From NCBI RefSeq assembly GCF_000821245.2, contig NZ_LN611425.1, positions 93,351 to 133,517 on the forward strand: DNA of 40,167 bases, given 5' to 3'. A program made the translations under genes and the position numbers. Position 1 is the first letter of the stretch. Each line of letters starts with the position of its first letter. The notes below the pieces were generated by a model. The model was not told the DNA's origin, did not search any database, and worked only from the letters and a program-made list of their open reading frames with translations. Of this stretch, positions 18,420 through 27,472 are shown piece after piece. This DNA comes from Virgibacillus senegalensis (lineage in GTDB: Bacteria; Bacillota; Bacilli; Bacillales; Amphibacillaceae).

Positions 18420-19691
18420 ATGGCACAAAGCGGAAAAATTACGGTAGACAATGGGGTATTGAACGTCCCGGATCGCCCGGTTATTCCATTTATCGAAGGC
18501 GATGGCACAGGACCCGACATTTGGGCTGCAGCCAAGAGAGTAATCGAGGCAGCAGTAGAAAAAGCTTACAATGGAGAAAAATCGATTGAGTGGAAGGAAG
18601 TTTTTGCCGGTCAAAAAGCTTATGATCAATTTGGCGAGTGGCTCCCTAACGATACACTTGATACGATTCGTGAATATAAAATTGCTATTAAAGGGCCATT
18701 GACCACACCAGTAGGAGGCGGAATCCGTTCTTTGAACGTAGCATTGCGTCAGGAATTGGACTTGTTCACTTGTTTACGTCCAGTCCGTTATTTCCAAGGA
18801 GTACCTTCCCCAGTTAAGCATCCGGAAGATACAGATATGGTAATTTTCCGGGAAAATACAGAAGACATTTACGCAGGAATCGAGTGGCAAAAAGGATCAG
18901 ATGAAGTCAAGAAGGTCATCGAGTTTTTGCAAAATGAAATGGGAGTACATAAAATCCGATTTCCTGAAACTTCCGGAATCGGCATCAAACCGGTTTCAGA
19001 AGAAGGGACGAAACGGTTGGTACGTGCAGCTATTGAGTATGCAATTAACGAAGGCCGTAAGAGTGTGACGCTTGTCCACAAAGGTAACATAATGAAATTC
19101 ACGGAAGGTGCCTTCAAAGCCTGGGGCTATGAAGTTGCTCAAGAAGAATTCGGGGACAAAGTCTTCACTTGGTGGGAATATGACCGTATCGTGGAAGAAA
19201 AAGGAAAAGATGCAGCTAATAAAGCGCAGGAAGAGGCGGAGAAAGCTGGAAAAATCATCGTCAAAGATGCAATTGCCGATATTTTCCTTCAACAGATTCT
19301 TACCCGTCCGCGTGAATTTGATGTCGTGGCAACGATGAACCTTAATGGAGATTATATTTCCGATGCATTGGCCGCACAGGTTGGTGGTATTGGTATTGCT
19401 CCAGGTGCCAATATCAACTATGAAACTGGTCATGCTATTTTTGAAGCAACACACGGAACAGCTCCTAAGTATGCAGGCCTGGATAAGGTGAACCCTTCTT
19501 CCGTCATCCTTTCTGGTGTTCTGATGCTTGAACACTTAGAGTGGAGAGAAGCAGCTGATCTGATTACAAAGTCGATGGATAAGACCATTGCTTCTAAAGA
19601 AGTTACGTATGACTTTGCCAGAATGATGGATGGAGCAAAAGAAGTCAAAACTTCCGGATTCGGAGATGCATTGATCAAGAATATGGATTAA
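18420..19691 (+). CDS. icd: NADP-dependent isocitrate dehydrogenase
   Basis: 423 aa, same length as B. subtilis Icd. Oxidatively decarboxylates isocitrate to 2-oxoglutarate. Motifs: [34 protein letters not shown] with S104 (the substrate-contacting, phosphorylatable serine of this family), [14 protein letters not shown], and [20 protein letters not shown], where Lys/Tyr-rich NADP contacts indicate the NADP type. AGGAGG lies upstream of the ATG. mdh follows after 25 bases with no terminator, so the two are co-transcribed. Confidence 0.97.
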   Translation: MAQSGKITVDNGVLNVPDRPVIPFIEGDGTGPDIWAAAKRVIEAAVEKAYNGEKSIEWKEVFAGQKAYDQFGEWLPNDTLDTIREYKIAIKGPLTTPVGGGIRSLNVALRQELDLFTCLRPVRYFQGVPSPVKHPEDTDMVIFRENTEDIYAGIEWQKGSDEVKKVIEFLQNEMGVHKIRFPETSGIGIKPVSEEGTKRLVRAAIEYAINEGRKSVTLVHKGNIMKFTEGAFKAWGYEVAQEEFGDKVFTWWEYDRIVEEKGKDAANKAQEEAEKAGKIIVKDAIADIFLQQILTRPREFDVVATMNLNGDYISDALAAQVGGIGIAPGANINYETGHAIFEATHGTAPKYAGLDKVNPSSVILSGVLMLEHLEWREAADLITKSMDKTIASKEVTYDFARMMDGAKEVKTSGFGDALIKNMD

Positions 19692-19716
19692 GCTTTGTAG
19701 AAAAGGGGTTAATATC

Positions 19717-20655
19717 ATGGCCATTAAACGGAAAAAAGTGTCTGTAGTAGGCGGTGGTTTCACTGGAGCTACTACTGCGTTGATGCTTGCACAACAAGAA
19801 TTGTCTGACGTTGTTTTGGTAGACATACCGGACATGGAAGACCCTACAAAAGGTAAGGCTCTTGATATGTTGGAAGCAAGCCCTGTCCAAGGTTTTGATG
19901 CGAAGATAATCGGAACTGCAGATTACAAGGATACCGAGGGATCCGACCTGGTCATCATTACTGCCGGTATTGCGAGAAAGCCGGGGATGAGCCGGGATGA
20001 TTTGGTCAACACAAATGCTAAAATAATGAAAAGTGTGACACAGCAAATCATGAAGTACTCACCGGATACTTTTATCATCGTCCTGACTAATCCAGTTGAC
20101 GCGATGACTTATACCGTTTTCAAAGAATCGGGTTTACCGAAAAACCGTGTGATCGGTCAATCAGGCGTGCTTGATACTGCGAGATTCCGAACTTTTGTAG
20201 CAGAAGAGCTTAATTTGTCGGTCAAAGACATTACTGGCTTTGTTTTAGGCGGTCACGGTGATGACATGGTCCCATTGATTCGTTACTCTTTCGCCGGAGG
20301 AATACCATTGGAAAATCTTATTTCCAAGGAACGGCTGGATGAAATTGTTGCCCGGACTAGAACAGGCGGCGGTGAAATCGTCAATCTTTTAGGAAATGGA
20401 AGTGCTTATTATGCTCCGGCAGCTTCCTTGACTGTGATGGCAGAAGCCATTTTGAAAGATCAACGTCGTGTCCTTCCTTCCATCGCTTATCTGGAAGGCG
20501 AATATGGATACTCAGATATTTATTTAGGGGTTCCTACTATCATCGGAGGAAATGGCTTGGAAGACATCATCGAACTCGATTTAATGGAAGATGAGAAAGC
20601 AGCCCTCGATAAGTCGGCGGAGTCTGTTAAAAAGGTAATCGACATATTGAATTAA
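19717..20655 (+). CDS. mdh: Malate dehydrogenase (NAD)
   Basis: 312 aa, the LDH-like MDH type. Interconverts malate and oxaloacetate. Rossmann motif [15 protein letters not shown]40-region VLVDIPD selecting NAD, the loop [17 protein letters not shown] with substrate-binding Arg residues, and catalytic His in [10 protein letters not shown]. The family Rossmann glycine motif is usually GAGF; here it is GGGF, a mild change that keeps the glycines. Last gene of the citZ-icd-mdh cluster, followed by a strong terminator. Confidence 0.97.
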   Translation: MAIKRKKVSVVGGGFTGATTALMLAQQELSDVVLVDIPDMEDPTKGKALDMLEASPVQGFDAKIIGTADYKDTEGSDLVIITAGIARKPGMSRDDLVNTNAKIMKSVTQQIMKYSPDTFIIVLTNPVDAMTYTVFKESGLPKNRVIGQSGVLDTARFRTFVAEELNLSVKDITGFVLGGHGDDMVPLIRYSFAGGIPLENLISKERLDEIVARTRTGGGEIVNLLGNGSAYYAPAASLTVMAEAILKDQRRVLPSIAYLEGEYGYSDIYLGVPTIIGGNGLEDIIELDLMEDEKAALDKSAESVKKVIDILN

Positions 20656-20658
20656 TAG

Positions 20659-20704
20659 AAAAGCTTTATGGGGATCCATATTCCTCATAAAGCTTTTTTG
20701 TTTT
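20659..20704 (+). terminator. Rho-independent terminator of icd-mdh
   Basis: 12-bp perfect stem AAAAGCTTTATG / CATAAAGCTTTT, then TTGTTTT. Confidence 0.9.
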
Positions 20705-20800
20705 AGAAGTTCCAGAAGACTCTTTTGCCAGACATGTTCTATTTGAGAATATTACTATTCCAAAGTGCTAACCAGCGAAGGTAGAACTCTAATAATCATT

Positions 20801-20820
20801 GAGAATACAATTTGATTCTC
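20801..20820. other. Inverted repeat GAGAAT / ATTCTC
   Basis: 6-bp arms 8 bases apart. A related TTGAGAATA lies at about 20743. It could be an operator, but no gene start is close. Confidence 0.2.
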
Positions 20821-20880
20821 TTCGCTGTCGGAGCTTTTCTTGGAAATCTTATTTAGAAACAAGAAGCTGTTCCTTGCGGA

Positions 20881-20986
20881 GGAAATACCCGAAGACTCCC
20901 GCGGGAGGAAAGGCCTCGGTGAGATCCCGCAGAGCTTTGGCTCGAGGAAGCTCACCAGCCGCCCGCGGAAAGCGCAGGGTATTTCC
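20881..20986 (+). repeat. Structured intergenic repeat, copy A
   Basis: A 106-bp element bounded by a perfect 10-bp inverted pair GGAAATACCC / GGGTATTTCC. Inside are a 12-bp palindrome CTCCCGCGGGAG (20896-20907), a stem GGTGAG / CTCACC (20918-20923 with 20951-20956) and the conserved box GCCCGCGGAAAGCG. GC content is much higher than the flanks. It is related to copies at 21165-21275 and 35239-35336. No coding frame explains it. Confidence 0.8.
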
Positions 20987-21164
20987 GCGCAATGGATGAC
21001 CACCGGAGGAAACTAGCAACTTTTTCTTGGTGTGGTGAAAGCTTATATTTAGAAAAATAGGGAGAAAATCCGAACATCCTGTTTGTTTCGAAATATGTGT
21101 AACTTTGGAATGAGCCAAGTGGGAGGAAAGCTGTATTTCCTTTGTTCAGAATGCTACGCCCAGC

Positions 21165-21275
21165 GCAACATACGTAGACTCTTGTGGGAACAGCACGTGT
21201 CCGAAAATCCCGCAAGAAGCGGGGTGTGCTTCTGAGGAAGCTGAGGCCGTGCCCGCGGAAAGCGAAGTATGCTGC
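21165..21275 (+). repeat. Structured intergenic repeat, copy B
   Basis: A 111-bp element with end pair GCAACATAC / GTATGCTGC (one mismatch). It contains GACTCTTGTGGGAACAGCACG, AAAATCCCGCAAGAAGCGG and GCCCGCGGAAAGCG. CTTGTGGGA can pair with TCCCGCAAG (9 bp, one G-U), and GCACG with CGTGC. Same orientation as copy A, about 180 bp downstream. Confidence 0.8.
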
Positions 21276-21524
21276 CGCAGCGGTTGGTTAGTACTTTATT
21301 TCACCCAGAAGGAAAGTAATTTCCCTAACATTAGGTTACCTTTTGTATCTTTAAGGAACGATAAAATCTTTTTTATTTAGGAAGAGGTTCCTATTCTCCC
21401 AAATAGAAGTAAGTATAGTAGCAGATAATTAGTAGAGGATAGGACGAGGAGGGGCCCTGAAGGAAAAAGGTGACATACGGGCAGTTGCGCTTTTCTTTCA
21501 CCGTCATCTTTCTTTATTCTTCCC

Positions 21525-21554
21525 TTTTCATGTCTGGTTTGTTTCCGGTATAAT
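21525..21554 (+). promoter_or_regulatory. Candidate sigma-A promoter of the MaoC-like gene
   Basis: TTTTCA (21525-21530), 18 bases, TATAAT (21549-21554), 37 bases before the ATG at 21591. Confidence 0.55.
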
Positions 21555-21590
21555 GGAAAGAAAGCGCATACATAACAGGAGGCGTTTAGG

Positions 21591-22067
21591 ATGTTTGATA
21601 AAAAAAGACCTTTGGGTAAAAAGATAACCGAATTGAATGTCGGAGATTCTTACCAACAGGATTATCAATTGACTGATCAGGATTTACTGTTTTATCTGGG
21701 AATTACCAACGATGCCAACCCACTATATCTCCAACATGATTATGCTTCACAAACTCCCTACAAACGTCCAATTGTCCCGTCTGTTCTTTTGTTTGGAAAC
21801 GTTTCTTCTATTGTTTCCATGCACCTTCCGGGACCAGGAAGCCATATTCTGGAGCAGCAGCTTCGCTATCCCCATCCTGTCTATCATGAAAGCAAGCTCT
21901 TTTTTCACTTGCATATTTCCTCGATCGATTTGGATAAGCATCAGGTGAAGTTGGATGTCCGTGGTAACGATACGGAAAATAGAACCGTGCTAGAGGGAGA
22001 ATTGGTCGTCTGTCCTGCTTATGAACCGAAATCGATGATTGCTTCCTCTTTGGAGAATTTTTACTAA
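21591..22067 (+). CDS. MaoC-like hotdog-fold protein
   Basis: 158 aa. The sequence LLFYLGITNDANPLYLQHDYA followed by IVPSVLLFGNVSSIV is the hydratase-2/MaoC pattern of a single hotdog domain, as in (R)-specific enoyl-CoA hydratases. The usual catalytic dyad sits in D-x-N-P-x-H; here the Asp remains but the His is Tyr (DANPLY), so hydratase activity is doubtful and an acyl-CoA or acyl-ACP binding role is possible. AGGAGG precedes the ATG. It has its own promoter and lies between mdh and phoPR. Confidence 0.75.
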   Translation: MFDKKRPLGKKITELNVGDSYQQDYQLTDQDLLFYLGITNDANPLYLQHDYASQTPYKRPIVPSVLLFGNVSSIVSMHLPGPGSHILEQQLRYPHPVYHESKLFFHLHISSIDLDKHQVKLDVRGNDTENRTVLEGELVVCPAYEPKSMIASSLENFY

Positions 22068-22069
22068 AA

Positions 22070-22201
22070 GGAGTTGATCACCCGGTAAAATGTAAAGTTT
22101 GTAAAGGAAAATTTACAGATGACATGGATAATAAAGAGGCTTCTTGTATTCACATAACCCTTCCTTCATTGTATGATGAAAAAAGAAAGCAGACATACTA
22201 G
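22070..22201 (+). other. Short open frame with CxxC motif, no standard start codon
   Basis: Just after the MaoC-like stop, AAAAGGAG (22066-22073) leads into an open frame of about 40 codons reading VKCKVCKGKFTDDMDNKE, then a second Cys-His segment (ASCIHITLPS), ending at TAG 22199-22201. The CxxC looks like a small zinc-binding protein. The only ATG in frame (at 22124) comes after the CxxC motif; codons near the ribosome site are GTT, GAT, CAC, CCG and GTA. It could be a decayed gene, a non-standard start or chance. Confidence 0.3.
22149..22177 (+). promoter_or_regulatory. Candidate sigma-A promoter of phoPR
   Basis: TTCACA (22149-22154), 17 bases, TATGAT (22172-22177), 42 bases before the phoP ATG. 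Confidence 0.55.
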
Positions 22202-22219
22202 AGACAATGGGGTGTTGGG

Positions 22220-22927
22220 ATGAACCGCAAGATTTTGATAGTAGACGATGAGGAATCGATTGTCACTTTGTTGAGGTACAATATTGAACAAGCAGGCTTT
22301 GATACCGATGTGGCATACGATGGGCAGACGGCAGTCCAAAAAGCCGTTCAGGAGAATTTTGACATGATTGTTCTGGACATCATGCTTCCTGAGCTTGATG
22401 GGACGGAAGTTTGCAAGCTGCTCAGGCAAAAACAAATAGACACTCCTATTTTGATGTTGACAGCTAAAGATGACGAGTTCGATAAAGTTCTTGGTCTTGA
22501 ATTAGGCGCGGATGATTACTTAACGAAACCGTTCAGTCCTAAGGAGGTCATAGCCCGCATCAAAGCGATTTTGCGCAGGACCAATAAGCAGCCTGCTGAA
22601 GCGGATATGTCTTTTTTGAAAATTGCTGATTTGGTAATCTACCCCGAACAATACGAAGCAGTGCTCAAGGGTGAACCATTGCTATTTACGAGAAAAGAGT
22701 TTGAACTCTTACTTTATCTGGCCAAACACAAAGGAAAAGTGCTATCAAGGGATCAATTGCTTAGTGCTGTATGGAACTACGATTTCGTTGGAGACACGCG
22801 CATTGTGGATGTACATGTCAGTCATTTGCGGGAGAAAATAGAGCCTGATACAAAACACCCGGTCTATATTAAAACGATTAGAGGGCTAGGGTACAAAATG
22901 GAGGATCATGTAAATGGGATCGGTTAA
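22220..22927 (+). CDS. phoP: Response regulator PhoP (OmpR family)
   Basis: 235 aa. Receiver domain (1-120) with acidic pocket D9/D10, phospho-acceptor D53 in IVLDIMLPELDG, the Thr of MLTAKDD and the Lys of YLTKPFSPKE. A winged-helix DNA-binding domain follows (about 133-232, LFTRKEFELLLYLAKHKG and TRIVDVHVSHLREKIE). In B. subtilis PhoP controls phosphate-starvation and teichoic/teichuronic acid genes. Assignment as PhoP rests on similarity and on its place between the citZ cluster and polA. It overlaps phoR by 14 bases. Confidence 0.92.
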   Translation: MNRKILIVDDEESIVTLLRYNIEQAGFDTDVAYDGQTAVQKAVQENFDMIVLDIMLPELDGTEVCKLLRQKQIDTPILMLTAKDDEFDKVLGLELGADDYLTKPFSPKEVIARIKAILRRTNKQPAEADMSFLKIADLVIYPEQYEAVLKGEPLLFTRKEFELLLYLAKHKGKVLSRDQLLSAVWNYDFVGDTRIVDVHVSHLREKIEPDTKHPVYIKTIRGLGYKMEDHVNGIG

Positions 22928-24293
22928 CGTACGACCCTTTCTCAGCTACATTTTTGTAGTAGTCTTAGTCTTTGCCGGCATGGCTGTCATCATCATACCA
23001 TTATTGGGATTCACAGAAAGGATCATAGGCATTAGCAGCCTTCTTGGCGGATTGATCGTTTTTATGGTTTTAATCATGAATATTTTCGAGAAATACATAA
23101 AACCCATTCAGTCAGCAGCAAGGGTGGCTGACGAACTGGTACGGGGAAACTACAAGGCGAGAACCTATGTCAGTTATTTTGGGGAGGCTGGGAAATTAAG
23201 CAATTCCATCAATGTTCTGGCAAGAAGCTTACAGCAAATTACGTTACAGGAAAAAATGCAGGAAAATCAGATGAGTACCGTGATAGACAATATGGAAAGC
23301 GGTTTGATGCTGATTGACGAAAAAGGATATGTCCATATGGTCAATCGGAAATTTTTGTCAATTTTCGGTGCCGAGGAAAAGGATTATGTGGGGTTTCTTT
23401 ACTATGAAGTCCTGATACAGGAAAAAATACATAAAGCAGTCCAAGAAGCTTTTTTGTATGAAGATAAGGTGAAGGTCTCCTTTTCTATTCCTACCGGATT
23501 GGAACGGAAATCTGTTGAAGCTGTCGGTGCACCTCTCTTCAATGAGAAGAAGGAGTTAAAAGGTGCCGTATTGGTGTTCCATGATATTACGGAGTTAAAA
23601 AGGCTGGAGGAAATGCGGAAGGATTTTGTGGCAAATGTTTCCCATGAACTCAAAACCCCGATTACTTCCATCAAAGGTTTTGCAGAAACGTTGCTGGAAG
23701 GAGCGATGGACGATACCGAGCTTCGCCGTCAATTTTTAGAAATCATTCTGACAGAAAGTGGCCGTTTGCAAGCCTTGGTACATGATTTATTGGAGCTATC
23801 AAAACTGGAAAAAGACGAGTTGCGTTTGGAGTATGGGAATTATGATGTAACTTTATTGGTAAATGATTTACTGCCTGTTGTCCGGCAGCAAGCTGAGAAA
23901 AAGGAAATCGAGGTGTCTGTCAATCTTCCAGACGAATTAGTGGCCGTAATAGATGGAGAACGAATGAAACAGGTGTTTATCAATTTGTTGAACAACGCGG
24001 TCAATTATACGCAAGAGCACGGAAAAGTGGTGTTGACCGTCAGCTCCGATTCCAATTTGTTGAAAATTATCGTAACCGATACCGGCATCGGAATTCCGGA
24101 GGAAGCTCAAAGTCGCATTTTTGAACGTTTTTATCGAGTTGATCGGGCAAGAAGCAGAAATACTGGCGGTACTGGACTTGGTTTAGCGATTGTCAAGCAT
24201 ATCATCGAGGCTCATAAGGGATCCATTTATTTAGAGAGCAAGGTAAATGAAGGAACAACTTTCACGATTAAAGTTCCTTTAAAACCGGAGTAA
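22914..24293 (+). CDS. phoR: Sensor histidine kinase PhoR lacking an extracytoplasmic sensor
   Basis: 459 aa against about 579 in B. subtilis. TM1 (about 9-31) and TM2 (about 39-57) are separated by only about 7 residues, so the PDC-like extracytoplasmic domain of about 120 aa is absent. Then HAMP (about 58-110), PAS (about 118-225), HisKA with H244 in FVANVSHELKTPITSIKGF, and HATPase with the N box (NLLNNAVNYT), DTGIGIPEEAQ and GGTGLGLAIVKH. It phosphorylates PhoP. Signal input must therefore be through the membrane or the cytoplasmic PAS domain. The start inside phoP at 22914 implies translational coupling. Confidence 0.9.
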   Translation: MGSVNVRPFLSYIFVVVLVFAGMAVIIIPLLGFTERIIGISSLLGGLIVFMVLIMNIFEKYIKPIQSAARVADELVRGNYKARTYVSYFGEAGKLSNSINVLARSLQQITLQEKMQENQMSTVIDNMESGLMLIDEKGYVHMVNRKFLSIFGAEEKDYVGFLYYEVLIQEKIHKAVQEAFLYEDKVKVSFSIPTGLERKSVEAVGAPLFNEKKELKGAVLVFHDITELKRLEEMRKDFVANVSHELKTPITSIKGFAETLLEGAMDDTELRRQFLEIILTESGRLQALVHDLLELSKLEKDELRLEYGNYDVTLLVNDLLPVVRQQAEKKEIEVSVNLPDELVAVIDGERMKQVFINLLNNAVNYTQEHGKVVLTVSSDSNLLKIIVTDTGIGIPEEAQSRIFERFYRVDRARSRNTGGTGLGLAIVKHIIEAHKGSIYLESKVNEGTTFTIKVPLKPE

Positions 24294-24815
24294 AATTGGA
24301 TTATTATCTCTTGTTTCAACATAATGGGATTGATGGGAGACATAACGTAGTCCATTTTTTAATGCTTAACGGAAAATACATAAAAAGTCGTACTTTTTAA
24401 GCATTGATTTCCTCCTCGATGACCTATTTAATGGAAAAATAATTAAAGTAGCGAAAATGGCTTCTTCTTAAACAAAAAAACGGGTTGTTCATTTAGTCAA
24501 AGGACTGGTGGGCAGCCCTTTGTGTTGGGAAGAGGATATAATACCGAGATTTCATTCCGTTCAGCACATTGCCTCTGCCAGATCCCCCATGAACTTATTT
24601 CCTTGCCTAAACGGGATGTAGACACAATTTCTTCAACATTGGTGGAGTGGCTAGCTGCTTCCTGGTGAATGACTTTTTCTTCTTTTCCTTAAACATGATA
24701 AGATAGAAGGGAAGACGGAATGATTAGTTAGCAAAGAATACATACAACAAATAACGACAATTACCTTGTAGGGAGCTACAACATTCTATAAGAAAAGAAA
24801 AAAGGAGAGCAAAAG
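24294..24815. other. phoR-polA intergenic region
   Basis: About 520 bp with no supported gene. Besides the hairpins at 24361, a longer-loop pairing GGGTTG / CAGCCC (24482-24487 with 24513-24518) is followed by TTTGTGTT. A TAAGAT at 24699 may be a polA -10 but lacks a -35. Confidence 0.4.
24361..24405 (+). terminator. Hairpins after phoR, possible terminator
   Basis: Outer arms AATGCTTAA / TTAAGCATT (9 bp, 24361-24369 with 24397-24405) and an overlapping, mutually exclusive inner hairpin AAAAAGT / ACTTTTT. The tail GATTTCC is poor, so termination is uncertain. Confidence 0.4.
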
Positions 24816-27455
24816 ATGACAAATAAACTTATCCTAATCGATGGCAACAGCATCGCCTATCGGGCATTTTTTGCATTGCCGCTTTTGAACAATGACAAAG
24901 GTGTCTACACAAATGCGATATATGGATTTACCAATATGCTATTAAAAATATTAGATACGGAAAAGCCTACCCACATGCTGGTCGCTTTTGACGCAGGAAA
25001 AACTACCTTTCGTCATAAAACATATCAGGAATATAAAGGCGGCAGACAAAAAACACCGCCAGAGCTTTCTGAACAGTTTCCTCTTTTGCGCGAATTACTG
25101 GATGCATTCAGTATTCCACATTATGAGCTTAATCAATATGAGGCAGATGACATCATCGGAACCCTCGCGAAACAAGGTGAGGAAAAGGAATGGGAAGTAA
25201 ATGTGATTTCGGGTGATAAAGACCTTCTGCAGCTCGTTTCCGAAAGGGTTACGGTGAGCTTGACAAAGAAAGGACTTAGCGATATTGATGCTTACACTCC
25301 TTCTTTTCTCCTGGAAAAAATGGAGGTTAAACCTGACCAAATCATTGATATGAAAGCTTTAATGGGGGACAGCTCAGATAATATTCCCGGTGTTCCCGGG
25401 ATCGGCCAAAAAACAGCTGTCAAACTCCTGAAGCAATATGAAACCCTCGATAACTTGTATGATCATTTGGATGAAATAAGCGGGAAAAAGCTAAAAGAAA
25501 AACTCGAAAACCATAAACAGGATGCATATATGAGTAAGGAACTTGCGACGATTTCCTGCAATTCACCGCTGGAAATCGGTTTGGAGAATCTACCGTTTCA
25601 AGGATATGAAGCCCATAAAGTTAGCGCTCTATTTAAAGAACTCGGCTTTCAATCCTTGCTTAGCAGAATTGAAGGAGATGAAGCCGGCGAAGCGGAAACA
25701 AATGAAGCATTGCCGGAATTTGATTTTTCAATCCTGGAGGAAATCTCCGATGATTTGTTTACAGGAGAAGAAGCGATGGTTGTCGAAATGCTGCAGGACA
25801 ATTACCATACTGCACCGATCGAAGGATTCGGCATCGTCAATTCCGGGCAAAATTACTTTGTCCCGACAGAGATTGCTGTAAACTCTTCTGCTTTCAAACA
25901 GTGGGCTGAGGATCCGGCAATGAAAAAATATGTGTTTGATGCAAAGAAGACCACTGTCGCTTTGCTAAACAAGGGTATCGATGTCAAAGGAATCGAATTT
26001 GATTTTCTGCTTGCATCCTACTTAATTAATCCTTCCGAAAATCATCACGATATCCCGGCCATTTGCCACCGGATGGGGGAAAAAGGGGTATTATATGATG
26101 AAGAAGTATATGGAAAAGGTGCGAAGCTTAAGCTTCCAGAACAGGATCAGCTTGCAGAGCATGTAACTCGTAAAACAGCGATGATTTATCGATTGAAAGA
26201 CAGTATCGAGCAACAATTGAAAGAAAACCAGCAGTACGAATTATTTCGTGAATTGGAAATGCCGCTTGCGATCATATTGGGTGAAATGGAGCATACCGGT
26301 GTCCGTGTCGATGTGAAACGACTCGAGGAAATGGGTGCCGAGCTGCAACGCCGATTAAAAGAAATTGAAGAGCAGGTGTTTGAGCTGGCTGGCGAGGAGT
26401 TCAATTTGAATTCACCAAAACAACTCGGACCGATTTTGTTTGAAAAACTCGGATTACCTGTCATCAAAAAAACGAAAACAGGCTATTCAACTTCTGCCGA
26501 TATTTTGGAACAGTTACAGGATCAGCATGAAATCATTCCGAAGTTGTTGTTATACAGACAACTGGGCAAACTGCAGTCTACCTATATAGAAGGTTTGTTA
26601 AAGGTAGTTCATCAAGACAATCACAAAATCCACACCCGGTTTAACCAGGCACTTACGCAAACGGGCAGATTGAGTTCAACCGACCCGAACTTGCAGAATA
26701 TCCCGATTCGGTTAGAAGAAGGCAGGAAAATCCGGGAGGCGTTTACCGCTTCCAAAGAGGATTGGATTGTATTTGCTGCAGATTATTCCCAAATCGAGCT
26801 GCGTGTCCTTGCGCATATTGCCAATGACGAAAAACTAATTGAAGCATTTAACGAAAATAAAGACATTCATACCCAAACCGCCATGGAGGTTTTTCATGTT
26901 GCGGAAGATGAAATAACGCCGAATATGCGAAGGCAGGCGAAGGCCGTAAATTTTGGAATTGTTTACGGGATAAGTGATTACGGTTTGTCACAGAGTCTGG
27001 GAATTACCAGAAAAGAAGCAAAGAAATTCATCGACCGATACCTGGATACGTATTTGGGTGTTAGAGACTATATGGAAGAAATTGTTCAGGAAGCAAAGCA
27101 AGCGGGTTATGTTTCCACAATCATGAATCGAAGAAGATATTTGCCTGACATCACTAGCCGGAACTTCAATAAGAGAAGCTTTGCTGAACGGACAGCGATG
27201 AATACACCAATCCAGGGAAGTGCAGCGGATATCATCAAATTGGCGATGATCAACCTTCACCACAAATTGAAGGAAGAACAGGTTGAGGCCAGAATGCTGC
27301 TTCAAGTGCATGATGAATTGATTTTGGAAGCTCCGGGCACTGAATTGGACAAACTGAAGTCCATCGTCCCGATGGTGATGGAAGGTGCAATCGAACTGAA
27401 CGTGCCATTAAAAGTAGATTATGCTTATGGGAAGACATGGTACGATGCAAAATAG
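24816..27455 (+). CDS. polA: DNA polymerase I
   Basis: 879 aa, against 880 in B. subtilis. N-terminal 5'-3' exonuclease (1 to about 290): LIDGNSIAYRAFFALP, YEADDIIGTL, VISGDKDLLQLV, MGDSSDNIPGVPGIGQKTA. The middle domain (about 300-470) has lost the proofreading carboxylates: the region reads MVVEMLQDNYH instead of a D-x-E motif, as in Bacillus and Geobacillus Pol I. C-terminal polymerase: motif A AADYSQIELRVLAH (near 655), motif B RRQAKAVNFGIVYG, motif C LLQVHDELILEAP (near 831). It fills gaps and removes RNA primers. AAAGGAG precedes the ATG; mutM follows after 17 bases. Confidence 0.97.
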   Translation: MTNKLILIDGNSIAYRAFFALPLLNNDKGVYTNAIYGFTNMLLKILDTEKPTHMLVAFDAGKTTFRHKTYQEYKGGRQKTPPELSEQFPLLRELLDAFSIPHYELNQYEADDIIGTLAKQGEEKEWEVNVISGDKDLLQLVSERVTVSLTKKGLSDIDAYTPSFLLEKMEVKPDQIIDMKALMGDSSDNIPGVPGIGQKTAVKLLKQYETLDNLYDHLDEISGKKLKEKLENHKQDAYMSKELATISCNSPLEIGLENLPFQGYEAHKVSALFKELGFQSLLSRIEGDEAGEAETNEALPEFDFSILEEISDDLFTGEEAMVVEMLQDNYHTAPIEGFGIVNSGQNYFVPTEIAVNSSAFKQWAEDPAMKKYVFDAKKTTVALLNKGIDVKGIEFDFLLASYLINPSENHHDIPAICHRMGEKGVLYDEEVYGKGAKLKLPEQDQLAEHVTRKTAMIYRLKDSIEQQLKENQQYELFRELEMPLAIILGEMEHTGVRVDVKRLEEMGAELQRRLKEIEEQVFELAGEEFNLNSPKQLGPILFEKLGLPVIKKTKTGYSTSADILEQLQDQHEIIPKLLLYRQLGKLQSTYIEGLLKVVHQDNHKIHTRFNQALTQTGRLSSTDPNLQNIPIRLEEGRKIREAFTASKEDWIVFAADYSQIELRVLAHIANDEKLIEAFNENKDIHTQTAMEVFHVAEDEITPNMRRQAKAVNFGIVYGISDYGLSQSLGITRKEAKKFIDRYLDTYLGVRDYMEEIVQEAKQAGYVSTIMNRRRYLPDITSRNFNKRSFAERTAMNTPIQGSAADIIKLAMINLHHKLKEEQVEARMLLQVHDELILEAPGTELDKLKSIVPMVMEGAIELNVPLKVDYAYGKTWYDAK

Positions 27456-27472
27456 CAGGGAGAGAATTGGTA

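Larger units (their letters stand above)
20987..21590. other. Gene-free spacer around the repeat copies
   Basis: Apart from copy B and the promoter before 21591, no open frame with a start codon and ribosome site is seen. An AGGAGG at about 21446 is followed only by CTG and a stop-limited frame. Confidence 0.5.

Noticed and set aside
20743-20820. TTGAGAATA repeats and GAGAAT/ATTCTC as a Fur box
   Set aside because: Does not fit the 7-1-7 Fur pattern and is far from any gene start; kept only as a weak inverted repeat.
22091-22117. Repeated TGTAAA / TTTACA hexamers before phoP, resembling Pho boxes
   Set aside because: Spacing (3 and 6 bases) and orientation do not fit tandem Pho boxes with about 5-base spacing, and the repeats are explained as Cys-Lys codons of the short CxxC frame.
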